Shown: positions 8,947 through 17,917 of the stretch, in pieces | How positions within the stretch are numbered: the stretch's first letter is position 1 | How the letters are laid out: every line of letters starts with the position of its first letter | Notes under the pieces: generated by a model | Seen by the model: only the letters and a program-made list of their open reading frames with translations | Told to the model about the DNA's origin: nothing | Databases searched by the model: none | Origin: Kitasatospora sp. MMS16-BH015 | Lineage (GTDB): Bacteria > Actinomycetota > Actinomycetes > Streptomycetales > Streptomycetaceae | Length of the DNA stretch: 64,000 nt | Direction of reading: 5' to 3' | NCBI RefSeq assembly: GCF_002943525.1 | Contig: NZ_CP025394.1 | Span: 8,323,001 to 8,387,000 of the forward strand | Made by a program: the position numbers and the translations under genes

Positions 8947-9243
8947 TCAGCCGATCGCCTCGCCCCGGACGAAGCCGGCGAAGCGGTCGGCGAATTCGGC
9001 GCTGACGTAGAGGCCGCCGGCGTTCTGGACGAAGAGGTCGAGGTGCTCGGCCGGCCAGTGCTGGAAGATCGGGCCGTTCTCGTGGTCCTCGAAGGCCTGC
9101 CGGGAGGTCCAGTCCTGTTCCAGCTCCCAGGCGATCCGGAACCGGGCGGGCAGGATCTCGCCGAGCCGCTCGCGCACAGAGGCCCGACGCCTGGCGCCCG
9201 TCGTCCACCGCTTCCTGGTGCGTCTGCTCCGGCGCCTGGACAC
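8947..9243 (-). pseudogene. antibiotic-biosynthesis-monooxygenase-like frame, probably N-terminally truncated
   Basis: Only the C-terminal two thirds look like a protein: AWELEQDWTSRQAFEDHENG and HLDLFVQ resemble the second half of the ABM ferredoxin-like fold, where a helix with E/DHxxxP follows a strand. The first 30 residues are an arginine-rich run with no ABM first strand, and no convincing ribosome site was found. Either the true start is internal (a 68-residue protein from GTG) or the 5' half has been lost. It is squeezed between the DUF1275 stop and the divergent AraC gene. Confidence 0.4.
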
Positions 9244-9301
9244 GGCCTGGAGCTAGGGTCGGGGGGAGAGGTACAGCCCGGCACCGAAGGAGGCTCGGAG
9301 T

Positions 9302-10249
9302 ATGGAGACGCTGTTCTTCGACAGCGACAGCCTGGAGGAGACCGAGGAGTTCCTCTCGTCCGCGTACACGCCCATGCGGATCGGCGGCCGGCCCGAGCGG
9401 TCCGGGGCGCGGATCGAGCGGCACGCGGCCGACGGACTGCTGGTGGACCGGCTGGCGTTCGACTACACGATGGCTTACGACGCCGGGCAGTTGAACCGGG
9501 TCTGCCTGGTCAGCGTGCACGAGGGCGAGTTCGCGGACACCACGCGCGGGGAGGCGGAGCTGTACGGGCCCGGGGAGACCTTCCTGGTGGCCCGACCCGA
9601 CCGGCCGTACCGGGGTGAGGTGCGGCAGGCCCGGTACACCCTCACGATGTTCGACCCGGGGCTGCTCGGCGAGGTGGCCGGGGTCGGGGGGCGGGCGGAC
9701 CGGCCGGTGGAGCTGACCGGGTACCGCGCGATCGACGCGGCGGCGAACCGGCAGCTCGGCGCGACCGTCGCCTACCTGCGCGACCACGTCCTGGCCGAAC
9801 CCGGCGTCGCCGACAGCCCGTTGGCGGTGGCCACCGCCGCCCGGCACCTGGCCGCCGTCACCCTGGCGACCCTGCCCAACAGCACCCTCGAGGTGCGGGC
9901 GCAGCCCACCGACCACCGCGACGCCACCTCCGACACGCTGCGCCGGGCCACGGCGTTCATCGAGGCCAACGCCCACCGCGACATCGGGCTGGCCGAGATC
10001 GCCGCCGCCGTGCCCGTGACGCCCCGCGCGGTGCAGTACGCCTTCGCGCGCCACGCCGGGACGACGCCGCTGGCCCACCTGCGGCAGGTGCGGCTGGTGC
10101 GGGCGCACCAGGAGCTGCTCGGCGCCGACCCGGCCCGGACCACGGTGACGGCCGTCGCCGCCCGCTGGGGCTTCACCCACCCGGGCCGGTTCTCCGCCCT
10201 CTACCGGCGCCGGTACGGCCTGCCGCCCTCGACCACGCTGCGCGGCTGA
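9302..10249 (+). CDS. AraC-family transcriptional regulator
   Basis: A 315-residue DNA-binding regulator. The N-terminal part (1-180) is a cupin-like AraC-binding-type domain as in AraC/FeaR relatives (SVHEGEFADT, GPGETFLVARPDRPY). The C-terminal 100 residues carry two helix-turn-helix units: DIGLAEIAAAVPVTPRAVQYAF and a second ending TAVAARWGFTHPGRFSALYRRRYG, a clear AraC signature. A GGAGG site precedes the ATG. No target operon is obvious; the only divergent neighbour is the ABM-like fragment. Confidence 0.9.
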   Translation: METLFFDSDSLEETEEFLSSAYTPMRIGGRPERSGARIERHAADGLLVDRLAFDYTMAYDAGQLNRVCLVSVHEGEFADTTRGEAELYGPGETFLVARPDRPYRGEVRQARYTLTMFDPGLLGEVAGVGGRADRPVELTGYRAIDAAANRQLGATVAYLRDHVLAEPGVADSPLAVATAARHLAAVTLATLPNSTLEVRAQPTDHRDATSDTLRRATAFIEANAHRDIGLAEIAAAVPVTPRAVQYAFARHAGTTPLAHLRQVRLVRAHQELLGADPARTTVTAVAARWGFTHPGRFSALYRRRYGLPPSTTLRG

Positions 10250-10260
10250 GGGCGGCAGGA

Positions 10261-10608
10261 TCAGGGTGAGGGCAGGCCGTCGGGGGAGGCGAGGTCGAAG
10301 ACCAGCGTCGTCCGGGTGAGTTCGAGCAGGCGGAGCAGCTGGCTGCTGGGGGCCGTCAGGCAGAAGGCGGTGCCCTGGGCGAGGGCTGCGCGGCGCGCCC
10401 GCAGCAGTTCGTTCAGGCCGCTGGAGCTGCAGAAGCCGAGGGCGCTGCAGTGCACCTCCACCCGCTGCGGGGCCGGGCGGCCCGCGAGGGCCTGGTCCAG
10501 TGCCGCCCGGAGCGCGTCGGCCGTGTCCAGGTCGGCCTCGCCGCTGAGCGTGAGCGTGCGGACGCCGCTCGGGAGGGTGCGCAGCCGGATGTGCAGACCA
10601 TGGCTCAT
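10261..10608 (-). CDS. STAS-domain anti-sigma factor antagonist
   Basis: A 115-residue single STAS domain of the SpoIIAA/RsbV kind, which releases a sigma factor by binding its anti-sigma kinase. ATG 10608 is chosen for its AGGAAG site and because the domain begins right after it. The phosphoacceptor loop reads FCSSSGLNELL, so the serine is kept although the usual preceding Asp is Ser. No anti-sigma kinase or sigma gene adjoins it. The 185 bases to the divergent FUSC gene hold no clear promoter. Confidence 0.88.
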   Translation of the reverse strand: MSHGLHIRLRTLPSGVRTLTLSGEADLDTADALRAALDQALAGRPAPQRVEVHCSALGFCSSSGLNELLRARRAALAQGTAFCLTAPSSQLLRLLELTRTTLVFDLASPDGLPSP

Positions 10609-10793
10609 GCGCGGGGGCCTTCTTCCTGGGGAGGAGAGCAGTACGGGTCCTCCCACCGTGGTCGGCTCCGGGCGGCGGGCGCAGCACCCGGGGCGAAGTC
10701 CTGCGGCGGTGCAGGACGGAAAACGAAGCCCGCAGCCGCCGGTCGGACCGGTCGGGTGGTGTCCGGGCGACGGGTGGGGGGAAGGAGGCAGGA

Positions 10794-12020
10794 GTGCCGG
10801 CAATCCCCCCGGGCGTGGCCCGAGCCGTCCGGCGCGGGCTGCGGGACCCCGCGTCGGTGCTCACGCTGCGTGCGACGGCGGCGGCCACCCTCGCCTACGT
10901 GGTCGCGCTGCGCCTCAGCAGCGAACCGGCTCCGCTGACGGCACCGCTCACCGCGCTGCTGGTCGTCCAGGTCACGCTCTACTCCACCCTCACCACCGGC
11001 ATCCGCCGGGTGAACTCGGTGGTGGCCGGGGTGCTGATCGCGATCGGGTTCAGCGCCGTCACCGGCCTGAGCTGGTGGAGCCTCGGGCTGATCATCCTCG
11101 CCGCGCTGACGGTCGGGCGGTTCGTCCGGGTCGACGAGTTCGTGAACGAGGTGGCGATCAGCGCGATGCTGGTGCTCGGCGTGACCAGGCTGGCCTCGCA
11201 GGCCTGGGACCGGGTGCTCGAGACCCTGGTGGGGGCCGGGGTCGGGCTGCTGTTCAACCTGGTGTTCGCGCCACCGGTCTGGGTGGACACGGCCGGCCAG
11301 GCCGTGGAGGACCTGGCCCGGCGGGCCCGGCACCTGCTGCTGCGGATCGGCGAGGAGCTCGACGGCCCGAGCCGGGCCGAGCGGGCCGCCGAGCGGCTGC
11401 ACGAGGCCCGCCGGCTCGACCAGGCGATCGCCGAGGTGGACGCCGCGCTGCGCCAGGCCGAGGACAGCCTGCGGCTGAACCCCCGGATCAGCGAGGGCCT
11501 GCTCTCCCGGGTGGTGCTGCGGACCGGGCTCGACACCCTGGAGATCTGCGTGGTGGTGATCCGGGTGCTGGCACGCTCGCTGACCGACCTGGCCAAGCGG
11601 CGCGAGCCGGAGGCCGGGCTCTTCCCGCCCGAGGTGACCGTGGAGCTGGAGGAGCTGCTGGCCCACCTCGGCGGCGCCCTGGTCAGCTTCGCCGTGCTGG
11701 TCTCCACCCAGGTCAGCCGGAACGCCGAAGAGGCCGAGGCCCGGCTGGCCGCCGAGCTCGCCGCCGCCTGGGCGGTGCGGGACAACGTGGCCCAGCTGCT
11801 GCTCCGGAAGGTCCAGGAGCACCCGGACGCCTGGCAGCTGCACGGCTCCCTGCTCGCCGAGATCGACCGGATCCTGGACGAACTCGCCCTGGACCACCGC
11901 TCCCGCCGCCTGATGGAGGAGCTGGACCGGGCCTCGGCCACCCGGCGGGACCGCCTCCCGCGCCTTGCGCGGCTCCAGCGCCTGTCGCGGCTGACCGGGC
12001 GAGGCCGCCCGACCGCCTGA
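10794..12020 (+). CDS. FUSC/aromatic-acid-exporter-type membrane protein
   Basis: A 408-residue membrane protein starting at GTG 10794 after a GAAGGAGG site. Residues 20-150 hold five to six membrane helices in the FUSC/ArAE pattern, with LTAPLTALLVVQVTLYSTLT and a VGAGVGLLFNLVFAPP segment. The C-terminal 250 residues are a long charged helical cytoplasmic region rich in Glu/Arg/Ala. This layout fits YgaE/ArAE-like putative exporters. Co-directional with the small membrane peptide and the channel-like protein. Substrate unknown. Confidence 0.8.
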   Translation: MPAIPPGVARAVRRGLRDPASVLTLRATAAATLAYVVALRLSSEPAPLTAPLTALLVVQVTLYSTLTTGIRRVNSVVAGVLIAIGFSAVTGLSWWSLGLIILAALTVGRFVRVDEFVNEVAISAMLVLGVTRLASQAWDRVLETLVGAGVGLLFNLVFAPPVWVDTAGQAVEDLARRARHLLLRIGEELDGPSRAERAAERLHEARRLDQAIAEVDAALRQAEDSLRLNPRISEGLLSRVVLRTGLDTLEICVVVIRVLARSLTDLAKRREPEAGLFPPEVTVELEELLAHLGGALVSFAVLVSTQVSRNAEEAEARLAAELAAAWAVRDNVAQLLLRKVQEHPDAWQLHGSLLAEIDRILDELALDHRSRRLMEELDRASATRRDRLPRLARLQRLSRLTGRGRPTA

Positions 12021-12108
12021 CGGCGCGCGCGGCTGCGCACGGAGGTGGGCATGGGAACGCGTCGGCGGGGCAGGCGATGGACGCAACCGATACGAAGGAG
12101 GCAGTCCC

Positions 12109-12279
12109 GTGGTTCCGCTTCTACTGGTCCTGTTGCTGGCCCTGCTGCTGTTCGGTCTCGGCTTCGCGGTGAAGATCCTCTGGTGGGTGGCGATCTTCGT
12201 CCTGGTGGTGTGGCTGCTGGGCTTCCTCGCCCGGGGCACGAGCTCGGCGGGCGGCCGCGGCCGCTGGTACCGCTGGTAG
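12109..12279 (+). CDS. 56-residue hydrophobic membrane peptide, copy 1
   Basis: GTG at 12109 follows GAAGGAGGCA by 6 bases. The product is a leucine-rich helix (VVPLLLVLLLALLLFGLGF), a short A-V-K-I-L-W-W link, a second hydrophobic stretch and a Gly/Arg tail ending GRGRWYRW. Two membrane spans are likely. A second copy at 33158-33328 differs at only a few residues, and the similarity extends into both flanks. It is a conserved actinobacterial small protein of unknown function, often in stress-gene surroundings. Confidence 0.82.
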   Translation: MVPLLLVLLLALLLFGLGFAVKILWWVAIFVLVVWLLGFLARGTSSAGGRGRWYRW

Positions 12280-12281
12280 TC

Positions 12282-13019
12282 ATGACCCCCGATCCCGAAC
12301 CCGGCCACGGCCGGCGGCCGGGCCTGGCCCGACGGCACCCCCGGCACGAGCGCCGGGGCGAGGCCCGGCTGCCCGGGGTGATCGCCACCCTGGTGGCGGC
12401 GCTGCTCTACCTCGCGCTGCCCCAGGGGCTGCTCGTCGGCCCGCGCTACGTGCTGCCCGCGCTGGAAGTCCTGCTGCTGATCCCGCTGATCGCCGTCAAC
12501 CCGCGCCGCCTGACCAGGCAGAACCGCTTCTCCCGGACGGTGTCGCTGGTGCTGGTCGGTGTCATCGGGGTCAGCAACCTCATCGTGCTCGGCCTGCTGG
12601 TGCGGGCGCTGGTCTCCAGCGAGGTGAAGGACGGCGGCCCGCTGCTGCTGGCGGCCCTCCAGGTGTGGGCCACCGACATCATCGTCTTCGGCCTCGCCTT
12701 CTGGGAGCTCGACCGGGGCGGGCCCGTCGTGCGGACCCAGGCGCCCCGCTCCGAGCTGCCGCTGGCCGACTTCCGGTTCTCCCAGGACGAGAACGACGAC
12801 GCGGTGGAGGAGGTCGCCGACGGTGCGAGCCGCTCCAGCGACTGGACCCCCGCCCTGGTCGACTACCTGTACGTGTCGGTGACCAACTCCACCGCGTTCA
12901 GCCCGACCGACACCATGCCGCTCACCACCCGGGCCAAGCTCCTGATGAGCATCGAGAGCATCGCCGCGCTGATCACCTCACTGCTGGTCATCGCCCGCGC
13001 CGTCGCCGCCCTGCAGTGA
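12282..13019 (+). CDS. four-helix membrane protein with a degenerate channel-like pore region
   Basis: A 245-residue protein starting 2 bases after the peptide gene, so likely co-translated. After a basic 30-residue N-terminus there are three membrane helices (about 33-50, 55-70, 85-110), one more near 125-145, then an acidic linker. The C-terminal part DYLYVSVTNSTAFSPTDTMP followed by a last helix has the layout of a two-helix potassium-channel P-loop (Y-x-S-x-T-x-x-T-x-x-x-x-D-x-x-P) but lacks the TVGYG/GFGD filter. The family is a Streptomyces hypothetical; transport function is only an inference. Confidence 0.75.
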   Translation: MTPDPEPGHGRRPGLARRHPRHERRGEARLPGVIATLVAALLYLALPQGLLVGPRYVLPALEVLLLIPLIAVNPRRLTRQNRFSRTVSLVLVGVIGVSNLIVLGLLVRALVSSEVKDGGPLLLAALQVWATDIIVFGLAFWELDRGGPVVRTQAPRSELPLADFRFSQDENDDAVEEVADGASRSSDWTPALVDYLYVSVTNSTAFSPTDTMPLTTRAKLLMSIESIAALITSLLVIARAVAALQ

Positions 13020-13042
13020 ACCCCCGGCATCCGAGGGGGAGC

Positions 13043-14236
13043 TCAGGAGGACGGCCGCCGGACGGGCAGAACCGGTAGGGCCGACAGGCCGCGCATCAGC
13101 CGGGTGTGCCGCCAGGCCAGCTCGGTGGCCGGCACGGCGAGGCGGAGATCAGGGAAGCGGGAGGCGCAGGCCCGGAAGGCGATCTCCCCCTCGGCGCGGG
13201 CGAGGGCGGAGCCGAGGCAGCGGTGGATGCCGTGGCCGAAGGCGAGGTGGCCGCGGGCGTCCCGGGTGAGGTCGAGCTGGTCAGGGGCGGTGAAGTGGCG
13301 GGGGTCGCGGTTGGCCGCGCCCGGGGCGATGAGCACGGGGCAGCCGGGCGGGATGTCGATGCCGCCGAGGGTGAGGGCCTCGGTGGTGAAGCGGAAGGTG
13401 GCCGTGCTGACGGGGGAGTCGTAGCGCAGCAGCTCGTCGACCGCGGTGGCGGCCAGTGCCGGCTCCTCGCGCAGCCGGCGCAGCGCGCCGGGGTGCTGGA
13501 GGAGGGCGAGGAGACCGTTGCCGATCAGGTTGGTGGTGGTCTCGTGGCCGGCGACCAGGAGGAGGACGGCGAGGGAGACGAGTTCGTCCTCGGAGAGCTG
13601 CGCCGCTCCCTCGCGGGCACGGATCAGCTCGGTCAGCAGGCTGTCGTCCGGCGCCCGGCGTTTGGCGGCGAGGAGCTCGGCCAGGTACTCGGCGACGGCG
13701 TGCGAGGCGGCGTCGATCCGGTCGGGCCGACCGGCGGCGAAGAGCTCGTTCGACCAGGCGCGGACGGCGGGCCGGTCCGGTTCGGGGACGCCCAGCAGTT
13801 GGCAGATCACGGTGACCGGGAGCGGGGCCGCGAAGCCCTCGATCGCGTCGGTCGGCTCGCCGGGCACCCACCGGTCGAGCAACTCCTCGGCCACGCGCTC
13901 GATGTACGGGCGCAGCCGCTCCACCGCCCCGGGGGTGAAGGCCTTGGCGGCCAGGCTCCTGAGCCGGTGGTGCCGGGGCGGATCCGTGGCCAGCATGCTC
14001 TGCGACACGGCCGGGTGAAGGTTGCGGCTGCTTTCCCTGCCGGCGAAGAACCGCGCGGTGTCCTTCGAGAGCCGTGGGTCGGCGAAGGCCGCGCGGGCCT
14101 CGGCGTAGCCGGTGACCAGGTAGCTCGACCGGCCGTCGGCGGCCGGCAGGTGCCGGACCGGGGAGGAGGAGCGGAGCGCCGCGAAGGTGGGGTACGGGTC
14201 GTGGAAGAAGGCCGGATCCTGGAGCGGGTGGCTCAT
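13043..14236 (-). CDS. cytochrome P450 monooxygenase
   Basis: A 397-residue soluble bacterial class I P450, full length. The oxygen-activating I-helix motif is AGHETTTN near residue 230, the K-helix ExxR is ELLR near 267, and the haem-binding loop is FGHGIHRCLG near 335 with the Cys thiolate ligand. It would take electrons from a ferredoxin and reductase; none is directly adjacent, although the flavin/2Fe-2S reductase two genes upstream is a possible donor. The substrate cannot be told from sequence. The start ATG follows a GAAGGGACG site. Confidence 0.95.
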   Translation of the reverse strand: MSHPLQDPAFFHDPYPTFAALRSSSPVRHLPAADGRSSYLVTGYAEARAAFADPRLSKDTARFFAGRESSRNLHPAVSQSMLATDPPRHHRLRSLAAKAFTPGAVERLRPYIERVAEELLDRWVPGEPTDAIEGFAAPLPVTVICQLLGVPEPDRPAVRAWSNELFAAGRPDRIDAASHAVAEYLAELLAAKRRAPDDSLLTELIRAREGAAQLSEDELVSLAVLLLVAGHETTTNLIGNGLLALLQHPGALRRLREEPALAATAVDELLRYDSPVSTATFRFTTEALTLGGIDIPPGCPVLIAPGAANRDPRHFTAPDQLDLTRDARGHLAFGHGIHRCLGSALARAEGEIAFRACASRFPDLRLAVPATELAWRHTRLMRGLSALPVLPVRRPSS

Positions 14237-14349
14237 GTTCGTCCCTTCACGGTCTCGCGCACCGAGGCCCGGTGGTGCAGGCCCGGGCCTGCACCACCGA
14301 GCTTAGCCAGGGCGGCCCGGCGCGGAGGTGTCCCGCCCGGTCGGAGCGT

Positions 14350-15471
14350 TCACCCCGTGATGTCGGCCGGCCTCGGCCGCGTGGTGACCGGCCGGCGGGG
14401 AGCACGGTTCGGCAGCGAGAGCCGGAAGACCTTGCGCCAGGCGGAGACCACCTGCTTGGGCAGCGGCCCGGAGACGTACGCCAGCTCGTACTTGTCGAAC
14501 AGCGCGCGCACCTTCACCGCGACCTCGGCGTACCGGTTGCTCGGCAGGTCCGGGAAGAGGTGGTGCTCGATCTGGTGCGACAGGTTGCCGGTCATGAAGT
14601 GCATCGCCCGGCTGCCGCTGATGTTCGCCGAGCCCATCATCTGGCGCAGGTACCACTGGCCGCGCGTCTCGCCCTCGATCGAGCGGCGCTCGAAGATCTG
14701 GACGCCCTCGGGGAAGTGCCCGCACATGATCACCGAGTGGGTCCAGACGTTGCGGACCAGGTTCGCGGTGAAGGTGGCGGCGAGCGTGGTGAGGAAGGAC
14801 GGGCCGGAGAGCAGCGGGTGGAGCACGTAGTCCTTGAGCACCTGCTTGCGGATCTTGCGGCCCACGGCCCCGGCCCGGGCGCGGAACTCCGGGTCCTTGC
14901 GGCGGTGCCCCCGCAGGTTCTTGCCGAGCTGCAGGTCGTAGGCGGCGATGCCGTACTCGAAGAAGCAGGCGTTCAGGAGGTTCCACAGCGGCTGGCCGAG
15001 GTGGAACGGGTACCACCGCTGGTCCTCGTCGACGCGCATGATGCCGTAGCCGAGGTCGTTGTCCTTGCCGATCACGTTGGTGTAGGTGTGGTGCAGCTCG
15101 TTGTGCGCGTGCTTCCACTGCTCGGAAGGCGAGACGTGGTCCCACTCCCAGGTGGTGGAGTGGATCTTCGGGTCCCGCATCCAGTCCCACTGGCCGTGCA
15201 GGATGTTGTGGCCGATCTCCATGTTGTCCATGATCTTCGCCACCGAGAGACCGGCGGTGCCGATCAGCCACGCGGGCGGGAAGAAGGAGAAGAGGAGCAC
15301 GGCCCGGCTGGCCAGTTCGAGCTTGCGCTGCGCCGCGATGACCTTGCGGATGTAGGCGGCGTCACGCTCGCCGCGGTCGGCGATCACCTCGTCGCGGATC
15401 GCGTCCAGCTCGCGGCCGAGCTCCTCGATCTGCGCCGCGGTCAGGTGGGCGGTGGGGTCGATGGCGGTCAA
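14350..15471 (-). CDS. membrane fatty-acid (acyl-CoA/acyl-lipid) desaturase
   Basis: A 373-residue integral membrane di-iron desaturase. All three histidine boxes are present: HNILHG, HNELHHTYTN and QIEHHLFPDLP. The terminal QxxHH box and length match actinobacterial acyl-lipid/linoleoyl-CoA-type desaturases. The TTG at 15471, 8 bases after the reductase stop, is preferred because the next in-frame start lies inside the reductase gene. It forms a two-gene operon with the reductase that would feed it electrons, and probably adjusts membrane fluidity by putting double bonds into acyl chains. Confidence 0.93.
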   Translation of the reverse strand: MTAIDPTAHLTAAQIEELGRELDAIRDEVIADRGERDAAYIRKVIAAQRKLELASRAVLLFSFFPPAWLIGTAGLSVAKIMDNMEIGHNILHGQWDWMRDPKIHSTTWEWDHVSPSEQWKHAHNELHHTYTNVIGKDNDLGYGIMRVDEDQRWYPFHLGQPLWNLLNACFFEYGIAAYDLQLGKNLRGHRRKDPEFRARAGAVGRKIRKQVLKDYVLHPLLSGPSFLTTLAATFTANLVRNVWTHSVIMCGHFPEGVQIFERRSIEGETRGQWYLRQMMGSANISGSRAMHFMTGNLSHQIEHHLFPDLPSNRYAEVAVKVRALFDKYELAYVSGPLPKQVVSAWRKVFRLSLPNRAPRRPVTTRPRPADITG

Positions 15472-15478
15472 GGCGCTT

Positions 15479-16540
15479 CTACCGTTCGATGTCGCAGGGG
15501 CCCGCCGCGGCGGACACACAGGTCTGGATGAGGACGCCCGGCCCGGCCTCGGTGATCTCGCCGGTGCGCAGGTCCCGGACGGCGCCCGCCTTGAGCGGCG
15601 TGACGCAGCCGAAGCAGATGCCCATGCGGCACCCGGAGGGCATGAGCACGCCGGCCTCCTCGCCGAGGTCGAGCAGCGGGGTGGCGCCGTCCGCCCCGAC
15701 GGTCTTGCCGGTGGCGCTGAAGCTGACCTCGCCGCCGCTGCCGTGGTCGGCGAGGACGAGGTTCGGGCGGAAGCGCTCGGTGCGCAGGCGCGCCCGGAGG
15801 CCGCGCCCGGTCCAGTGCGCCTCGGCGGCGTCGAGCAGGCCCGAGGGCCCGCAGGCCCAGGTCTCGCGCTCGGCCCAGTCGGGCACGAGCTCGTCGAGCC
15901 GGGCGAGGTCGAGCCGGCCGTCCGTGGCGGTGTGCACCTCGGTGAGGCGCAGCTGCCGCTCCGCGGCCAGGCCGTGCAGCTCCGCGCGGAAGATCACGTC
16001 CTGCGGCCGGGGCGCGCAGTGGACCAGGACGACGTCGGCCGGCCTGGTGTCGCGCAGCATGCCCATCACCGGGGTGATGCCGCTGCCGGCCGACAGGTAG
16101 AGCACCTTGGCGGGCGTGGCCGGCGGCAGCACGAAGTCACCGGCCGGCTGGTCGAGCTGGACCAGGGTGCCGGGTGTCGTCCGGCGGACCAGGTGGTTGC
16201 TGACCTTGCCGTCCGGGACCGCCTTCACCGTGATCGTGATGCGGCCGTCCCGGCGGTCCGTGGGGGAGGTGATGGAGTAGGAGCGCCACAGGCGCCTGCC
16301 GTCGACATCGACCCCGATCCGCACGTACTGACCGGCCGTGTGGCCGCGCCAGCCCCGGCCCGGCCTGATCACGATCGTCGCGGCGTCGGCCGTCTCGGGG
16401 TGCACGGCCTCGATCCGTCCACGGAGGTCGGCGCCCGCGCGCAGCGGGCTGACCAGGTCGAGGTAGTCCGACGGGAGCAGTGGCGTCGTGACCATCTCCA
16501 GCAGCTTCCATGCCCTGCTGCGGAGGGCTGCACTCGTCAT
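15479..16540 (-). CDS. ferredoxin reductase with C-terminal 2Fe-2S domain (desaturase electron donor)
   Basis: A 353-residue three-domain oxidoreductase. An FAD-binding barrel (HTAGQYVRIG, RSYSITS) and an NAD(P)-binding domain (YLSAGSGITPVMGML, ETWACGPSGLLDAAE) are followed by a plant-type ferredoxin domain with the cluster cysteines in GCRMGICFGC and a later TCVSAA. It would pass electrons from NAD(P)H to the downstream desaturase. Divergent from a PucR-type regulator across an 87-bp region with repeated motifs, so co-regulation is likely. Confidence 0.93.
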   Translation of the reverse strand: MTSAALRSRAWKLLEMVTTPLLPSDYLDLVSPLRAGADLRGRIEAVHPETADAATIVIRPGRGWRGHTAGQYVRIGVDVDGRRLWRSYSITSPTDRRDGRITITVKAVPDGKVSNHLVRRTTPGTLVQLDQPAGDFVLPPATPAKVLYLSAGSGITPVMGMLRDTRPADVVLVHCAPRPQDVIFRAELHGLAAERQLRLTEVHTATDGRLDLARLDELVPDWAERETWACGPSGLLDAAEAHWTGRGLRARLRTERFRPNLVLADHGSGGEVSFSATGKTVGADGATPLLDLGEEAGVLMPSGCRMGICFGCVTPLKAGAVRDLRTGEITEAGPGVLIQTCVSAAAGPCDIER

Positions 16541-16565
16541 GGCCCCAGCTTGCTGCGCTTTGGGG

Positions 16566-16592
16566 CGTAAAGTCCTGACCGTAGGACGTAAA
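16566..16592. promoter_or_regulatory. paired CGTAAA repeats in the divergent reductase/regulator promoter region
   Basis: CGTAAA occurs at 16566-16571 and again at 16587-16592, exactly two helical turns apart, flanking an inverted repeat GTCCT (16572-16576) / AGGAC (16583-16587). This AT-richer patch is the only structured sequence between the two divergent starts, so it is a candidate operator for the adjacent PucR-type regulator. Confidence 0.45.
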
Positions 16593-16627
16593 TCTGATCA
16601 GCAGGATTGTTCGCAGGGAACAAGAAC

Positions 16628-17767
16628 GTGAGCCATGCAATCCGGAGGGCCGGCGAGCCGGCCCTGGACGAGCCGACCGTCGCCGCGCTGCGGGCCGCGC
16701 TGACGGCCACCGCCGAGGAAGTCGTCGAGGCGATCATCGACGAAGTCCCTTCCTACGCCAACGCCCTTTCGGGCCGGATGGGCGGCACCATCCGCCGAGC
16801 CGTCCGCACCGCCCTCGGGCACTACCTGGATCTCGCGAGCGGGAAGGCCACGGGGGGCGACGCCACCGGCGCGGCCTACGAGCTGGGCCGCGGCGAGGTG
16901 CGCGACGGCCGCTCGATGGACGCCCTGCTCAGTGCCTACCGCGTCGGTGCCCGGGTGGCCTGGCGGTGCCTGGCGGCGGGTGCCGTACCGGCCGGACTGC
17001 CGGCCGCGGAGGTCGCCAAGTTCGCCGAGCTGACCTTCGCCTACATCGACGAGCTCTCGGCCGCGAGCGCCGCCGGCCACGCCGACGAACTGGCCGCGCG
17101 GGGCAGGGACCGCGAGCGCCACCTGGAACACCTGGCCCGCGAGCTCCTGGCCGGCGCGAGCCCGGACGTGCTGCTGGCCTCCGCGCAGCGGGCCGGCTGG
17201 CAGGTGCCGGTCTCGCTGACCGTGGTCCTGCTGCCCGCCGCCGAGGCCCGACCCGCCTACCGCACGCTCGACCCCGGCGCGCTCGTCCTCGACGATCTGC
17301 CGGAGAACGCCGGGGCGCTGCTCGTCCCCGATGCCGACCGGGCGCACCTGCTGCGGCAGCTGACCGACCGCACGGCCGTGGTCGGCCCGGCCCGGCCCTG
17401 GACGCGGGCGTGCGCCTCGTACGAACGGGCGGTGCGGGCCCGGTCCCTCTCCGCCGACATCCGCGACACCGAGAGCCACCTGCCCGAGCTGGTGCTGAGC
17501 GCCGACGCGGACGCGTTCGCGGATCTGCGGGCCCGGGCCCTCGCACCGCTGCGGGCCCTGCCCGCCGCCACCGCGCGGCGGCTGGAGGAGACGTTGCGGG
17601 AGTGGCTGCTGCACCAGGGCAGGCGGGACGAGGCGGCGGCGGCGCTGTACGTCCACCCCCAGACGGTCCGGTACCGGATGTCGCAGTTGCGGGAGCTGTT
17701 CCCGGACCTCGCCTCGCCCCACCGGGTGCTCGAACTCACGCTGGCGGTGGGCCTGGGAGCGCACTGA
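16628..17767 (+). CDS. PucR/CdaR-type helix-turn-helix transcriptional regulator
   Basis: A 379-residue regulator. The GTG at 16628 is chosen because AGGGA sits 8 bases upstream; a TTG at 16607 is less likely. The N-terminal 200 residues resemble the RsbRD/GGDEF-like sensory region of this family (GRSMDALLSAYRVGARVAW). The C-terminus carries the HTH_30 domain: RRLEETLREWLLHQGRRDEAAAALYVHPQTVRYRM in part, then LRELFPDL. Divergent from the desaturase operon, it probably controls it in response to membrane state. Confidence 0.88.
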   Translation: MSHAIRRAGEPALDEPTVAALRAALTATAEEVVEAIIDEVPSYANALSGRMGGTIRRAVRTALGHYLDLASGKATGGDATGAAYELGRGEVRDGRSMDALLSAYRVGARVAWRCLAAGAVPAGLPAAEVAKFAELTFAYIDELSAASAAGHADELAARGRDRERHLEHLARELLAGASPDVLLASAQRAGWQVPVSLTVVLLPAAEARPAYRTLDPGALVLDDLPENAGALLVPDADRAHLLRQLTDRTAVVGPARPWTRACASYERAVRARSLSADIRDTESHLPELVLSADADAFADLRARALAPLRALPAATARRLEETLREWLLHQGRRDEAAAALYVHPQTVRYRMSQLRELFPDLASPHRVLELTLAVGLGAH

Positions 17768-17917
17768 CGATCACCCGGAATGCCGGCGAGGGGCAGCGAG
17801 GAGGATCCCCCTCCCCTTCCAAGGTACCGGGGGCAGGGAGGCTTGCGGCAAGGCCCCCCTGCAGGCGCAGAATCGACCTCCTGAACGGCGCTGACCTGCG
17901 AGAACGGGAGCCTGGAC

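Noticed and set aside
13021..13039. Terminator CCCCC...GGGGG between channel-like and P450 genes
   Set aside because: Only a 5-bp homopolymer pairing, expected by chance at this base composition.
13106..14830. 574-codon plus-strand frame over P450 and desaturase
   Set aside because: Antisense shadow of genes with complete catalytic motifs on the minus strand.
13043..16540. P450 plus desaturase plus reductase as a secondary-metabolite cluster
   Set aside because: No assembly-line or tailoring context; desaturase and reductase make a self-sufficient lipid pair and the P450 is separated by 113 bases.
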